From assembly GCF_028473605.1 (NCBI RefSeq), contig NZ_CP097267.1, positions 748,501 through 812,500 on the forward strand: a stretch of DNA of 64,000 nucleotides, given 5' to 3'. Below are positions 1 through 8,887 of the stretch, in pieces. Below the pieces are notes generated by a model. The model saw only the letters and a list, made by a program, of their open reading frames with translations, had not been told where the DNA came from and ran no database searches. This stretch comes from Acidovorax sp. NCPPB 3576 (lineage in GTDB: Bacteria > Pseudomonadota > Gammaproteobacteria > Burkholderiales > Burkholderiaceae_C). Both the position numbers and the translations under genes were made by a program. Each line of letters starts with the position of its first letter. The first letter of the stretch is position 1.

Positions 1-827
1 TGCTGGGCACCGTGACGGCGCTGGACCACGACAGCACCGACCATTGCGGCAATTTCGCCGATCCCGCCGGCATCGTGGACACCGTGCGCGCGCTGCGCCC
101 CGACGTCATCGTGAATGCGGCCGCCCACACGGCCGTGGACAAGGCCGAGAGCGAGCCGGACTTTGCCCGCACGCTCAACGCCACGACGCCGGGCGTGCTG
201 GCCGACGAGGCCGCGCGCAACGGGGCCTGGCTGGTGCACTACAGCACCGACTATGTCTTCGACGGCAGCGGCGACCGCCCCTGGGTGGAGACCGACACGC
301 CGGCGCCGCTGTCCGTCTATGGCCGCACCAAGCTCGAGGGCGAACAGCTCATCCGGCAGAGCGGGGCCCGCCATCTCATCCTGCGCACCAGCTGGGTCTA
401 TGCCGCCCGCGGCGGCAATTTCGCCAAGACCATGCTGCGCCTGGCCCAGGAGCGCGAGCGCCTGACGGTCATCGACGACCAGTGGGGCGCCCCCACCGGC
501 GCCGACCTGATCGCCGACGTCACGGCGCATGCCCTGCGCCACCTGCAGCAGCGCCCCGAGGATGCCGGGCTCTACCATCTGGTGGCCGCTGGCGAGACCA
601 ACTGGCATGCCTATGCAAAATACGTTCTGGCGCAATCAGCACTAGGGGGTGATGCTATAAAAATAGTAGCAAATGAGGTGGCGGCCGTTCCGACGAGCGC
701 GTTTCCCACTCCGGCCGTGCGCCCGCACAATTCGCGGCTCGACACCCGCCGGCTGCAATCCACGTTCGGCCTCGTGCTGCCGCATTGGCAGGCGGGCGTC
801 TCGCGCATGCTTGCCGAAATCCTTTAG
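1..827 (+). CDS. rfbD: dTDP-4-dehydrorhamnose reductase, 5' partial
   Basis: RmlD reduces dTDP-4-keto-L-rhamnose to dTDP-L-rhamnose in the cytoplasm, the last step of rhamnose donor synthesis. The reading frame runs off the left edge, so the N-terminal Rossmann glycine motif (about 25-30 residues) is missing; the GTG at 12 is not the real start. Visible family signatures are VNAAAHTAVDKAE, STDYVFDG, the YxxxK catalytic pair in VYGRTKLEGE, and the C-terminal TPAVRPHNSRLDTRRLQ. Between the catalytic core and that C-terminal motif there is an in-frame insertion (LAQSALGGDAIKIVAN) made by a dispersed repeat at 624-671. It is followed by rfbA after 21 bp. Family identity is certain; whether the repeat-derived loop is harmless is inference. 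Confidence 0.95.
   Translation, partial: LGTVTALDHDSTDHCGNFADPAGIVDTVRALRPDVIVNAAAHTAVDKAESEPDFARTLNATTPGVLADEAARNGAWLVHYSTDYVFDGSGDRPWVETDTPAPLSVYGRTKLEGEQLIRQSGARHLILRTSWVYAARGGNFAKTMLRLAQERERLTVIDDQWGAPTGADLIADVTAHALRHLQQRPEDAGLYHLVAAGETNWHAYAKYVLAQSALGGDAIKIVANEVAAVPTSAFPTPAVRPHNSRLDTRRLQSTFGLVLPHWQAGVSRMLAEIL
624..671 (-). repeat. Dispersed GCTAT-hairpin repeat inside rfbD
   Basis: Read on the minus strand this carries the GCTA...ATAGC hairpin, then CCCCCTAGT, then ATTGCGCCAG, matching the copies at 20967 and 56537. It lies in frame within rfbD and adds about 16 residues without a stop codon. Confidence 0.7.
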
Positions 828-848
828 CACCCAGGCCAGAGAGAGCAC

Positions 849-1733
849 ATGACCGCACGCAAAGGCATCATCCTCGCCGGAGGTTCGGGCACCCGCCTGC
901 ACCCGGCCACGCTCGCCATCAGCAAGCAATTGCTGCCGGTGTACGACAAACCCATGATCTATTACCCGCTCAGCACACTGATGCTGGCGGGCATCCGGGA
1001 AATCCTGGTCATCAGCACGCCGCAGGACACTCCGCGCTTCGAGCAATTGCTGGGCGACGGCAGCCAGTGGGGCATTCAGCTGCGCTATGCCGTGCAGCCC
1101 AGCCCCGATGGGCTGGCCCAGGCGTTTCTCATCGGTGAAGAGTTTCTCGCGGGCAGCCCGAGCGCCCTGGTGCTTGGCGACAACATCTTCCACGGCCACG
1201 ATTTCGAGGACCTGCTGCGCAGCGCCTTGCAGCGCAAGGAGGGTGCGAGCGTCTTCGCCTATCACGTGCAAGACCCCGAGCGCTACGGCGTGGCCGAGTT
1301 CGATGCCAGCGGCAAGGTGCTGTCCATCGAGGAAAAGCCCAAGGCCCCGAAGTCCAGCTATGCCGTGACGGGGCTGTACTTCTACGACGCGCAGGTGGTG
1401 GAACTGGCCAAGCGGCTGAAGCCGTCCACGCGCGGCGAACTCGAAATCACCGACCTGAACCGCCTCTACCTGGAGCAAGGCGCGCTGCACGTCGAGATCA
1501 TGGGGCGGGGCTATGCCTGGCTGGACACCGGCACGCATGAAAGCCTGCTGGAAGCCGGGCAGTTCATCGCGACGCTGGAACACCGGCAGGGCCTGAAGAT
1601 TGCCTGCCCCGAGGAAATCGCCTGGCGCAACGGCTTCATCGACGATGCGCAACTGGCCCGGCTGGCGCAGCCGCTGTCCAAGAACGGCTACGGCCAGTAC
1701 CTGCAGCGGCTGCTCCGGGAGCCGCGCGAGTAG
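849..1733 (+). CDS. rfbA: Glucose-1-phosphate thymidylyltransferase
   Basis: RmlA joins dTTP and glucose-1-phosphate to make dTDP-glucose, the entry step of the dTDP-L-rhamnose pathway. The protein is 294 residues, the usual length. The nucleotide-binding signature [10 protein letters not shown] is at residues 10-19, followed by [18 protein letters not shown], and the sugar-binding and metal region [10 protein letters not shown] is present. The ATG at 849 has a purine-rich ribosome site (gagag) just upstream and lies 21 bp after rfbD, so the two are probably co-transcribed with rfbC. The product is usually feedback-inhibited by dTDP-rhamnose, which is family knowledge and not visible here. 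Confidence 0.97.
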   Translation: MTARKGIILAGGSGTRLHPATLAISKQLLPVYDKPMIYYPLSTLMLAGIREILVISTPQDTPRFEQLLGDGSQWGIQLRYAVQPSPDGLAQAFLIGEEFLAGSPSALVLGDNIFHGHDFEDLLRSALQRKEGASVFAYHVQDPERYGVAEFDASGKVLSIEEKPKAPKSSYAVTGLYFYDAQVVELAKRLKPSTRGELEITDLNRLYLEQGALHVEIMGRGYAWLDTGTHESLLEAGQFIATLEHRQGLKIACPEEIAWRNGFIDDAQLARLAQPLSKNGYGQYLQRLLREPRE

Positions 1734-1845
1734 CAGGGCGCACGGGCGCCGAGCCGCTTCGGCCTGTGCCCGCCTGGCGCGGCCTTTTCAGGCCGGGGGT
1801 GTTTCCCTTCTGTCTCTTTTCTTTTTCGTTGCTGGCACTTTCTCC

Positions 1846-2391
1846 ATGAACGTTATTTCCACCCGCATTCCCGATGTCGTCGTTCTCGAACCCAAGGTGT
1901 TCGGCGATGCGCGGGGCTTCTTCCTCGAGAGCTTCAACCAGCGCGCCTTCGACGAGGCCACCGGCACGCGCCATGCGTTCGTGCAGGACAACCACAGCCG
2001 CAGCGCGCGCGGCGTGCTGCGCGGCTTGCACTACCAGCTGCGCCAGCCGCAGGGCAAGCTCGTGCGCGTGGTGCGCGGCGCGGTGTTCGACGTGGCGGTG
2101 GACTTGCGCAAAAGCTCCCCGACGTTCGGCCAATGGACGGGCGAGGAACTGAGCGAAGAAAACCAGCGCCAGATGTGGGTGCCGCCCGGCTTCGGCCATG
2201 GCTTCGTGGTGCTCAGCGAGAGCGCGGATTTCCTCTACAAGACCACCGACTACTACGCCCCCGAGCATGAGCGCTGCATTGCCTGGAACGATCCGGCCCT
2301 GGCGATCGATTGGCGTTTCGAGGGCGAACCCAGCCTGTCCGCCAAGGACATGAAGGGCCTGCCGCTGGATCAGGCCGAGGTGTTTGCCTGA
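1846..2391 (+). CDS. rfbC: dTDP-4-dehydrorhamnose 3,5-epimerase
   Basis: RmlC is a cupin that epimerises dTDP-4-keto-6-deoxyglucose at C3 and C5. The ATG at 1846 gives 181 residues, the standard family length; the frame is open further upstream, but that extension is low-complexity and matches no RmlC. The catalytic His is H62 in GVLRGLHYQ, the active-site Tyr lies in DYYAPEHE (136-137), and WVPPGFGHGF is the typical cupin strand. It is the last gene of the rfbD-rfbA-rfbC order; rfbB is probably just left of the window. The downstream neighbour is convergent. Confidence 0.96.
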   Translation: MNVISTRIPDVVVLEPKVFGDARGFFLESFNQRAFDEATGTRHAFVQDNHSRSARGVLRGLHYQLRQPQGKLVRVVRGAVFDVAVDLRKSSPTFGQWTGEELSEENQRQMWVPPGFGHGFVVLSESADFLYKTTDYYAPEHERCIAWNDPALAIDWRFEGEPSLSAKDMKGLPLDQAEVFA

Positions 2392-2406
2392 AGCCTGCGG
2401 CAGGCT
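2392..2406. terminator. Short GC hairpin between convergent genes
   Basis: AGCCTG-CGG-CAGGCT forms a 6-bp stem directly after the rfbC stop. There is no T-run, so it is at best a weak terminator shared by rfbC and the convergent gene ending at 2434. Confidence 0.3.
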
Positions 2407-2433
2407 GAGCGGGACCCGTCCCTCATCACCGGC

Positions 2434-4317
2434 TCACGGGCCCTTGGGTGCCAGCGTCTGCTGCGTGGCCCGGTAGAGGCGGTCGGAGCCGAACTTCGTG
2501 TTGTCGGGATCGAACGAGAACATGTTGTGCCCCCGGGGCACCAGCGCGCCATGCCAGCGCGGCTCGGCGAAGAACGAGAGAAAGTCCGCCCCCTTCTGTG
2601 CATGGGCATCGAACACGCGCTGCAGCGAGGAGGCATCCATCGCCTTCAGGGGATGGAATTCGGTGATGCCATAGCGCGTGTTGCCGCTGTGGCCCAGCCA
2701 GTCGAAATAGGAGTGCCCGTAGGTCGGCTCGCCATACAGGCTCACGCCCAGCCGGATGTTGCCCAGCGGCCGCAGCGATGCCTGGATGGCGAACTTGTTT
2801 TCGTCCCAGCCCGGGTTCGTGAACGGCACGATCTGGTGGGTGTAGCGCGGCACGCCGGTCAGGCACGACCGCGCCACCACGCCATCGAAATAGCGCAGGT
2901 AGTCCACCCCCTGCTGCGCGCGGAAGGCGTGCCACAGCGGCACGAGCGGGTTGTAGTAGTACGAGGACGCATCCCGCGGAGTGTCGATGTGGGCCTGTAC
3001 ACCGGGCGCTGCCGGCGTGCTGGCAGGCAGTGCTGCCTGGGGCTGCGGCTGCGGCGTGTTCTGCTGCCGATCCATGATGGCCACATCGCGGCGGCCCAGG
3101 TGGGTGAGGGCGCCGGGACGGGTTTCCAGGAAGATGTCCAACTGGTGCAGCCCGGCCGGCAGGCCACGGAAGTCCAGGTCCAGCCGCCAGCCCGTGTTGG
3201 CGTCCCCGAACTCCGGCTTGGCCGCCAGCACATCCTGCCGCCCGAGCCGCACGGCGGTCTTGCCCGCAAAGTGGCCGTTGCGGTAGAGGTGGATCCAGGC
3301 GGGTCGCTCCGGGGTGGCGCCTTCCACATGGGCCCAGCCCGAAATGGGCAGGGTTCCCTGTGCGAACGAATCGATGTGCTCGGTGTAGCGGCGCAGCGGC
3401 TCCGTGCGGATGTCGCGGGAAGGGGGCTGCACGTCGGAGAACGCGGCGTAGTCGCCGCCCACGGCGCGGTTGAAGGCCTCGATGCCGCCGAATTCGGCCT
3501 GCAGATAGCGGCGGAACCCCTCGACCGAGGCTGCGCTGTAGTCGGTCACGCGGTAAGGGCCGTCGAAGCCCATGCCTGCCTGGAAGTTGGGGAACAGGTG
3601 GTGCAGTTCGCCCAGCAGCGTGATGCCGCGGATCTTGGCGCGGTCCTGTGCGGGCAACTGGCATGCGGCGTCAAGCACCGCGCGCATCGCCTGCTCGCGC
3701 CGCTCGGTCAGCGAGTTGCGGGTGGTGGCGAACGTCCAATTGAAGACCTTGGAGTCGTAATAGTCGTCCGTGCCCAATGCGCCGTCACGGGTGTGGCCCA
3801 TGTTGGCGGGGTCGGCGGCCAGGGCGGCCTCGATCGGGGCCTCCGCCGAGAAATGCGTGGAAAACAGGTAGAGGATCGCCGGCCGGGGTGTGTCGCGCAG
3901 CGTGCGGACCAGGCGCCCCACTTTTTCATCGTCGATGCGCCAGGCGCCATCCGCCTCCTGGCGGAAGAGGCGAAGCAGGGGCACGGGCAGGGTATAGCCC
4001 AGGGCCTGGCGGGGCGATGTCTGGTCGGCGGGCTGCAGCGTTTTCAGCGTGGATTCGACGAGCGCGGCGGCCGATCCCTGCGGGCCCTGGCAGCGCTCGG
4101 CCAGGTCCTGCATCGAGGCCGGCAGGGTCTCGGGCGAGAGAACGCAAGGCTCGATGACGCTGACCATCGGGGCCAGCAGCAGTCGATGGGCCTCGGACGG
4201 GAGCGCCGGCGCATGGCGCTTCAGCAGCGATGCGCCCCCCGCGCCAGCCAGAAGAACGCCCATGGCTGCGAGGGCCATGGACACGTGCAGGGCAGTCCGT
4301 CGGGAGGGTCTTTGCAT
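2434..4317 (-). CDS. Secreted glycosidase-like TIM-barrel protein with inserted beta-sandwich (paralogue 1)
   Basis: Specific function is not known. The ATG at 4317 gives 627 residues with an N-terminal Arg-rich stretch and one hydrophobic segment (about 12-32), so it is exported or membrane-anchored. An N-terminal half-barrel contains GELHHLFP (236-243) and TDYSAASVEGFRRYL followed by GGIEAFNR, which resembles the part of GH42-like clan GH-A enzymes that reads FRxYLxxxYGSIxxLN. A beta-sandwich-like module follows (about 316-415, beginning GTLPISGW), then a Pro/Gln/Ala linker (about 418-440), then a second half with TRYGITEFHP (E553), SFFAEPRW and DNTKFGSDRLYRA. E237 and E553 are the natural candidates for acid/base and nucleophile (inference). 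A paralogue lies at 61425-63269. It sits beside the rhamnose genes, so a substrate in surface glycan is plausible. The open frame continues to 5157, but that part overlaps gspE and is a shadow. Confidence 0.75.
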   Translation of the reverse strand: MQRPSRRTALHVSMALAAMGVLLAGAGGASLLKRHAPALPSEAHRLLLAPMVSVIEPCVLSPETLPASMQDLAERCQGPQGSAAALVESTLKTLQPADQTSPRQALGYTLPVPLLRLFRQEADGAWRIDDEKVGRLVRTLRDTPRPAILYLFSTHFSAEAPIEAALAADPANMGHTRDGALGTDDYYDSKVFNWTFATTRNSLTERREQAMRAVLDAACQLPAQDRAKIRGITLLGELHHLFPNFQAGMGFDGPYRVTDYSAASVEGFRRYLQAEFGGIEAFNRAVGGDYAAFSDVQPPSRDIRTEPLRRYTEHIDSFAQGTLPISGWAHVEGATPERPAWIHLYRNGHFAGKTAVRLGRQDVLAAKPEFGDANTGWRLDLDFRGLPAGLHQLDIFLETRPGALTHLGRRDVAIMDRQQNTPQPQPQAALPASTPAAPGVQAHIDTPRDASSYYYNPLVPLWHAFRAQQGVDYLRYFDGVVARSCLTGVPRYTHQIVPFTNPGWDENKFAIQASLRPLGNIRLGVSLYGEPTYGHSYFDWLGHSGNTRYGITEFHPLKAMDASSLQRVFDAHAQKGADFLSFFAEPRWHGALVPRGHNMFSFDPDNTKFGSDRLYRATQQTLAPKGP

Positions 4318-4519
4318 GGGCGGTAAGGGGCAGGCGCTGAAATCGATCAGGGGGTGGCCCGCGACTGTAAGCGAATGCACGGCATGGCCCCCGGAACGCG
4401 CAAGGGGCATGCCTTTTTGCGCCAGGGGCCGCATTGCTGCCGCGGCTACACTTGGACCCCATTGCGCGCATGCCTGATGGCACGCAGCGCCGCTCAAGGC
4501 GAGCTTTTTCACCACCTCC

Positions 4520-6262
4520 ATGACGACGAACACCCTTCCCGACCGCATCGAACCCTTGGCAGACGCGACGCCTGCGCCGCGCCCTCCGCTGGGGGAGTTG
4601 CTTGTCCAGTCGGGCAAGCTGAGTGCCCGTGACCTGGATCGCGCGCTCTCCGCGCAGCAGGAAATGGGTGGCCTGCTGGGCCGCGTGCTGGTGCGGCTGG
4701 GCCTGGTGTCCGAGCTGGACGTGATCCAGTCGCTGTCGCGCCAGTTGGGCATTCCCATCGTGCCGGCCGGCGAGTTTCCCGAACTCATGCCCGAGGTCGA
4801 GGGGCTGCTGCCCGAATTTCTGCACGCCAACAGCGTGTATCCGCTGCAGGTCAGCGAAGGCCGCATGCATGTGGCCATGGCCGTTCCGCAGGATGCGTTC
4901 GTCGTCAAGGCGCTGCATCTGGCCACGGGCCATGTGATCGTTCCGCACCTGGCGCTGGACAGCGACATCGAAAAAGCCTTGTCCGCGCCCGTGGTGGAGC
5001 AGGCGGCCGAAGACGACGAGGCCGATGACGGTTTCGGCGATGGCTCCGATGGCGGCGACTTCGTCGAGCATTTGAAAGACCTGGCCAGCGAAGCGCCCGT
5101 CATCCGCCTGGTGAACGCCATCATCGGCCGCGTGATCGATCTGCGCGCCTCCGACATCCACCTGGAGCCGTTCGATGACGGCCTGCACGTGCGCTACCGG
5201 GTGGATGGCGTGATCCATGCCGGCGAACTGGTGCCGCCGCGCCTGAGCGCGGCCGTGAATTCGCGGGTCAAGCTGCTGGCCCACCTGGACATCGCGGAGC
5301 GCCGCCTGCCGCAGGACGGCCGCATCAAGACGCGCGTCAAGGGCCGCGAACTCGATCTGCGGGTGTCCACCGTGCCCACCGTGCATGGCGAAAGCGTGGT
5401 GATGCGGGTGCTGGACCGCGCGAGCGTGCGCCTGCAACTGGAAACGATGGGTTTCGAGAAAGACACGCTGGAGCGGTTCAACGGCCTGCTCGCACGGCCC
5501 CACGGCATCTTGCTGGTCACCGGCCCGACGGGCTCCGGCAAGACGACCACGCTGTATGCGGCCTTGTCGAAGATCGATGCGGGGGCCAACAAGATCATCA
5601 CGGTCGAAGACCCGGTCGAGTACCAGCTGGAGGGCATCAACCAGATCCAGGTGCATCCGCAGATCAACCTGACCTTCGCCAACGCGCTGCGCTCCATCCT
5701 GCGCCAGGACCCCGACATCATCATGATCGGCGAAATGCGCGACGGAGAGACGGCGCAGATCGCGGTGCAATCGGCGCTCACGGGGCACTTGGTGCTGTCC
5801 ACCCTGCACACGAACACGGCCGCCGGCGCCGTGATCCGGATGAAAGACATGGGCGTCGAGGGCTATCTGATCACCTCGGCGGTCAACGGCGTGCTGGCGC
5901 AGCGCCTGGTGCGCACGCTGTGCGGCCAGTGCAAAGAGCCCTTCGAGCCGGGCGAAGAGGTGCGGCAGAGCACGGGGCTGGCGCGTTTCAGCGGGGTGGG
6001 CCAGGCCATCTACCGGGCCGTGGGATGCGAGCACTGCCGAGGCTCCGGCTACCGTGGCCGGACCGGCATCCACGAACTTTTCGTGCTGGACGAGCCCATG
6101 CGCCGCGCCATCATCGAAGGCCGCGACGCCAACGCGTTGAATGCATTGGCAACCGCAGGCGGCATGCTCAACCTCTACGAAGACGGATTGCGCAAAGTGG
6201 CCGCAGGCATGACCACGCTCGACGAACTCGCCCGCGTGACACAGGATCAAGCCGATGCCTGA
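4520..6262 (+). CDS. gspE: Type II secretion ATPase GspE
   Basis: GspE is the cytoplasmic hexameric ATPase that drives pseudopilus assembly in type II secretion. It has 580 residues. The N-terminal GspE/PilB N domain begins LGELLVQSGKLSARDLDRAL. The Walker A motif GPTGSGKTTT starts at residue 335, the Walker B region is PDIIMIGEMRDGETA, and the His-box STLHTNTA follows. Four cysteines, C468/C471 (CGQC) and C503/C506 (CEHC), form the zinc site typical of GspE. It opens an eleven-gene operon and overlaps gspF by 8 bp. The upstream 202 bp is shared with the divergent gene at 4317 and should hold both promoters; I could not assign one by eye. Confidence 0.97.
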   Translation: MTTNTLPDRIEPLADATPAPRPPLGELLVQSGKLSARDLDRALSAQQEMGGLLGRVLVRLGLVSELDVIQSLSRQLGIPIVPAGEFPELMPEVEGLLPEFLHANSVYPLQVSEGRMHVAMAVPQDAFVVKALHLATGHVIVPHLALDSDIEKALSAPVVEQAAEDDEADDGFGDGSDGGDFVEHLKDLASEAPVIRLVNAIIGRVIDLRASDIHLEPFDDGLHVRYRVDGVIHAGELVPPRLSAAVNSRVKLLAHLDIAERRLPQDGRIKTRVKGRELDLRVSTVPTVHGESVVMRVLDRASVRLQLETMGFEKDTLERFNGLLARPHGILLVTGPTGSGKTTTLYAALSKIDAGANKIITVEDPVEYQLEGINQIQVHPQINLTFANALRSILRQDPDIIMIGEMRDGETAQIAVQSALTGHLVLSTLHTNTAAGAVIRMKDMGVEGYLITSAVNGVLAQRLVRTLCGQCKEPFEPGEEVRQSTGLARFSGVGQAIYRAVGCEHCRGSGYRGRTGIHELFVLDEPMRRAIIEGRDANALNALATAGGMLNLYEDGLRKVAAGMTTLDELARVTQDQADA

Positions 6263-7526
6263 TTACGTCTGGCGTGCCGCTGCCGCCTCGGGCAAAGTGG
6301 TCGAAGGCCGGCTCACTGCCATCAATGAAGCCCAGGCGCTCAAGCAACTCAGGGCGCAGGGCCTCACGCCATTGACCATCAGCGACTCGATCGCCGCCGC
6401 GGGTGCGGGCGCCAACAGTGCCATGGGCGCCGCGTCCGCCAACGAGGCCATCGGCGCTGCCGCCGTGCCCAAAGGGCGCAGCGGCAAGGGGCCGGTCAAG
6501 GCGGCCGATGTGCTTGCCCTCACGTCTGAACTGTCCATCATGCTGCGGGCCGGGCTCGCCCTGGACAACGCGCTGCGCGTGCTCATCGACATGAGCCACA
6601 AGCCCAGCATGGCCGAGTTGCTGCAGGGCATTCTGGACGCGGTCAAGGGCGGTACGCCGCTCAGCCGGGCCTTGTCGCAGCACCGCGAGCTGTTCGGCGA
6701 TTTCTACATCAACATGATCCGCTCGGGCGAGGCCAGCGGCCAGATGTCGTCGGTGCTGGAGCGGCTCGTGGAGCACATGGAGCGCCAGCGCGCGCTGCGC
6801 GACAGCGTCATCTCCGCCACAATCTATCCGGCGATCCTTCTCGGCGTGGCCGTACTGTCGCTCATCGCCATGCTGGGATTCGTGGTGCCGCAGTTCGAAA
6901 AGCTGTTCACCGACATGGGCGATGCGCTCCCGATGCCGACCCAGATCGTCATGGCGCTGGGCCATGCCTTCACGCGCTACGGCCTGTTCATCGGCATCGT
7001 GGCCCTGGGCCTGGGGCTGATGGTGCGCCGCTGGGCGGCCTCTCCCGCAGGGCGGCAATGGTGGCAGGCACGGCTGCTGAAGCTGCCGCTCATGGGGCGC
7101 CTGGCGCTGAAATACCAGCTCACGCTGTTCTCGCGCTCCCTGGGCACCCTGCTCGGCAATGGCGTGCCCATGCTGACGGCACTGCACATCGCGACGGAAA
7201 CCGTCGGCAACACCGTTTTGCAGCAGGCACTGGCCCGCGTCGCCCCCATCGTGAAAGAAGGCGGGAAAGTCGTACAGGCCATCTCCGCCACGGGGATTTT
7301 CGAGCCCCTGGCGATCAACCTGATCCGTGTGGGCGAGGAAACGGGCCGCATCGGCCAGATGATGCTCGAGCTGTCCAATATATTGAACCGTGAAGTCGAA
7401 ACCGGTATCAAACGGCTTCTCACGCTGGTAGAGCCCGTACTCATTCTGGTGCTGGGTGTTTTGATCGCCGCCATCATTGTTTCCATCCTTCTCGGGATCC
7501 TGTCCATCAATGACCTCGCCGTATAA
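6255..7526 (+). CDS. gspF: Type II secretion inner-membrane platform protein GspF
   Basis: GspF is the polytopic inner-membrane platform that couples GspE to the pseudopilus. It has 423 residues with two T2SSF repeats (about 90-215 and 290-415). The first contains LTSELSIMLRAGLALDNAL, the second LFSRSLGTLLGNGVPMLTAL. Three long hydrophobic helices are visible near residues 190-215, 240-260 and 390-418. An Ala/Gly-rich linker (about 45-75) separates the N-terminal helix from the first repeat. The ATG sits inside the end of gspE, which implies translational coupling. Confidence 0.97.
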   Translation: MPDYVWRAAAASGKVVEGRLTAINEAQALKQLRAQGLTPLTISDSIAAAGAGANSAMGAASANEAIGAAAVPKGRSGKGPVKAADVLALTSELSIMLRAGLALDNALRVLIDMSHKPSMAELLQGILDAVKGGTPLSRALSQHRELFGDFYINMIRSGEASGQMSSVLERLVEHMERQRALRDSVISATIYPAILLGVAVLSLIAMLGFVVPQFEKLFTDMGDALPMPTQIVMALGHAFTRYGLFIGIVALGLGLMVRRWAASPAGRQWWQARLLKLPLMGRLALKYQLTLFSRSLGTLLGNGVPMLTALHIATETVGNTVLQQALARVAPIVKEGGKVVQAISATGIFEPLAINLIRVGEETGRIGQMMLELSNILNREVETGIKRLLTLVEPVLILVLGVLIAAIIVSILLGILSINDLAV

Positions 7527-7554
7527 TTTTTGTTTGTCCAAGGAGTCCTTTTTC

Positions 7555-8010
7555 ATGGCGCATTCCCGTGCTGGCCGCTCCTGTGGCGCCCCTTTGCAAC
7601 GCAAATCCGCTCGCGGCTTCACGCTGATCGAACTGCTGGTCGTTCTGGCCATCCTGACGCTTCTGGCAGGCCTCGTCGGCCCCCGTGTTTTGAACCAGCT
7701 GGGCGGTGCCAAGGCCAAGACGGCCGGTGTGCAGATCGCCGATCTGGACAAGTCGCTTGAACTGTTCAAGCTCGACGTGGGGCGCTACCCCTCGACGGAA
7801 GAAGGCCTGGAGGCGCTGGTGAAGCGCCCCGGTTCCGTGAACGGCTGGACGGGTCCTTACCTCAAGGGTGGCGTGCCTGCAGACCCTTGGGGCCATCCTT
7901 ACCGCTATGCCAACCCCGGCCCGAACGGCGGCATCGAGATCCTGTCGCTCGGCTCCGATGGCGCCCCTGGCGGTGAAGGCGAAGCCGCCGACATCCGCAA
8001 CACGCCCTGA
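7555..8010 (+). CDS. gspG: Major pseudopilin GspG
   Basis: GspG is the main subunit of the periplasmic pseudopilus. The start at 7555 follows a strong ribosome site (aaggag at 7540) and gives 151 residues; the frame extends upstream into gspF, but without a ribosome site. The prepilin peptidase site is ARG|FTLIELLVVLAIL with the required Glu at +5. The C-terminal part has the family features VGRYPSTEEGLEALV, GPYLKGGVPADPWGHPY and the calcium-loop-like LSLGSDGAPGGEGEAADI. No prepilin peptidase gene is in the window, so it must be elsewhere. Confidence 0.97.
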   Translation: MAHSRAGRSCGAPLQRKSARGFTLIELLVVLAILTLLAGLVGPRVLNQLGGAKAKTAGVQIADLDKSLELFKLDVGRYPSTEEGLEALVKRPGSVNGWTGPYLKGGVPADPWGHPYRYANPGPNGGIEILSLGSDGAPGGEGEAADIRNTP

Positions 8011-8036
8011 TCGCCTGCTTTCTCAGGCGTCCTGCC

Positions 8037-8483
8037 ATGCGGCGCGAGCGCGGCTTTACGCTGGTCGAATTGCTGGTCGTGTTCGCCATTCTGGCGCTCG
8101 TGATCGGCTTGGCGCCATTGGCCTTTGATCGTTTGCGGGACTCTGCGCAGTACCGTGACACGGTCCGCACGATGATCAGCCAGATGCGTGCCGCCCGTTT
8201 CACCGCCATGGCGGAAGGGCGGGAGGTACGCTTCTCTGTCGACTTGAAGAACCGCATGTACGGCAACGACTCTGCCCTGAAGCCGTTGCCGCAGCCGCTG
8301 CAATTGCGTGCGATCGTGGCCGGTACCGAATTGAATGCGCAGAGCCAGGCGGCCATCCGCTTCCTGCCGGGTGGCGGCGCCACGGGCGGCAGCATCGAAA
8401 TCCTGAGGGCGCCCGGAGTCGGCACTCGCTTGCGGGTGGACTGGCTGTCGGGGCGCGTGACGCAAGAGGCCCTCACCCGATGA
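8037..8483 (+). CDS. gspH: Minor pseudopilin GspH
   Basis: A minor pseudopilin placed near the pseudopilus tip complex. It has 148 residues, beginning MRRERG|FTLVELLVVFAIL, so the leader is only six residues before the prepilin peptidase site. The rest is a compact beta-rich domain containing MRAARFTAMAEGREVRFSVD, characteristic of GspH/FimT. It lies 26 bp after gspG and overlaps gspI by 4 bp. Confidence 0.93.
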   Translation: MRRERGFTLVELLVVFAILALVIGLAPLAFDRLRDSAQYRDTVRTMISQMRAARFTAMAEGREVRFSVDLKNRMYGNDSALKPLPQPLQLRAIVAGTELNAQSQAAIRFLPGGGATGGSIEILRAPGVGTRLRVDWLSGRVTQEALTR

Positions 8484-8887
8484 TGCGGGGCCTGCATCGC
8501 CGCCAGCGGGGCTTGACCTTGCTGGAGTTGCTGGTGGCCTTCGCCATCATGGCGCTGTCGCTCGGCATGCTTTACCGCGCCATGGGCAGCAGCGCGCGCA
8601 GCGTCGCGGACGTGGATCGCTATCAACGCGCGGTGGTGCTGGCCGAGTCGTTGCTCTCCCTGCGCGACGCCATTCCCGAGCAGGGCTTGAACCAGTCGGG
8701 GGAGTCCGCAGGCTACCAGTGGCGCATCACCACGGCGCCCTATGCGACGGAGTTCAAAGGGCCCGCCATCCCGCCTTTGCACGAGGTGAACATCGTCATC
8801 TCCTGGTCGGACGGTGTGCGCCTGCGCAACTTCGAACTGAACACCTTGCGGCCACAGCGCAAGCCGCCCGAGCCGGGGCGTGGATGA
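8480..8887 (+). CDS. gspI: Minor pseudopilin GspI
   Basis: GspI forms the pseudopilus tip trimer with GspJ and GspK. The 135-residue protein has the prepilin site RQRG|LTLLELLVAFAIMALS; Leu replaces the usual Phe at +1, which prepilin peptidases accept. VVLAESLLSLRDAI and GYQWRITTAPY fit GspI. It overlaps gspH and gspJ by 4 bp each, so all three are translationally coupled. Confidence 0.93.
   Translation: MMRGLHRRQRGLTLLELLVAFAIMALSLGMLYRAMGSSARSVADVDRYQRAVVLAESLLSLRDAIPEQGLNQSGESAGYQWRITTAPYATEFKGPAIPPLHEVNIVISWSDGVRLRNFELNTLRPQRKPPEPGRG

Noticed and set aside
4318..5157. Upstream extension of the glycosidase-like gene
   Set aside because: It overlaps gspE on the other strand and is Ser/Arg-rich without a signal peptide; the ATG at 4317 gives a proper export signal.
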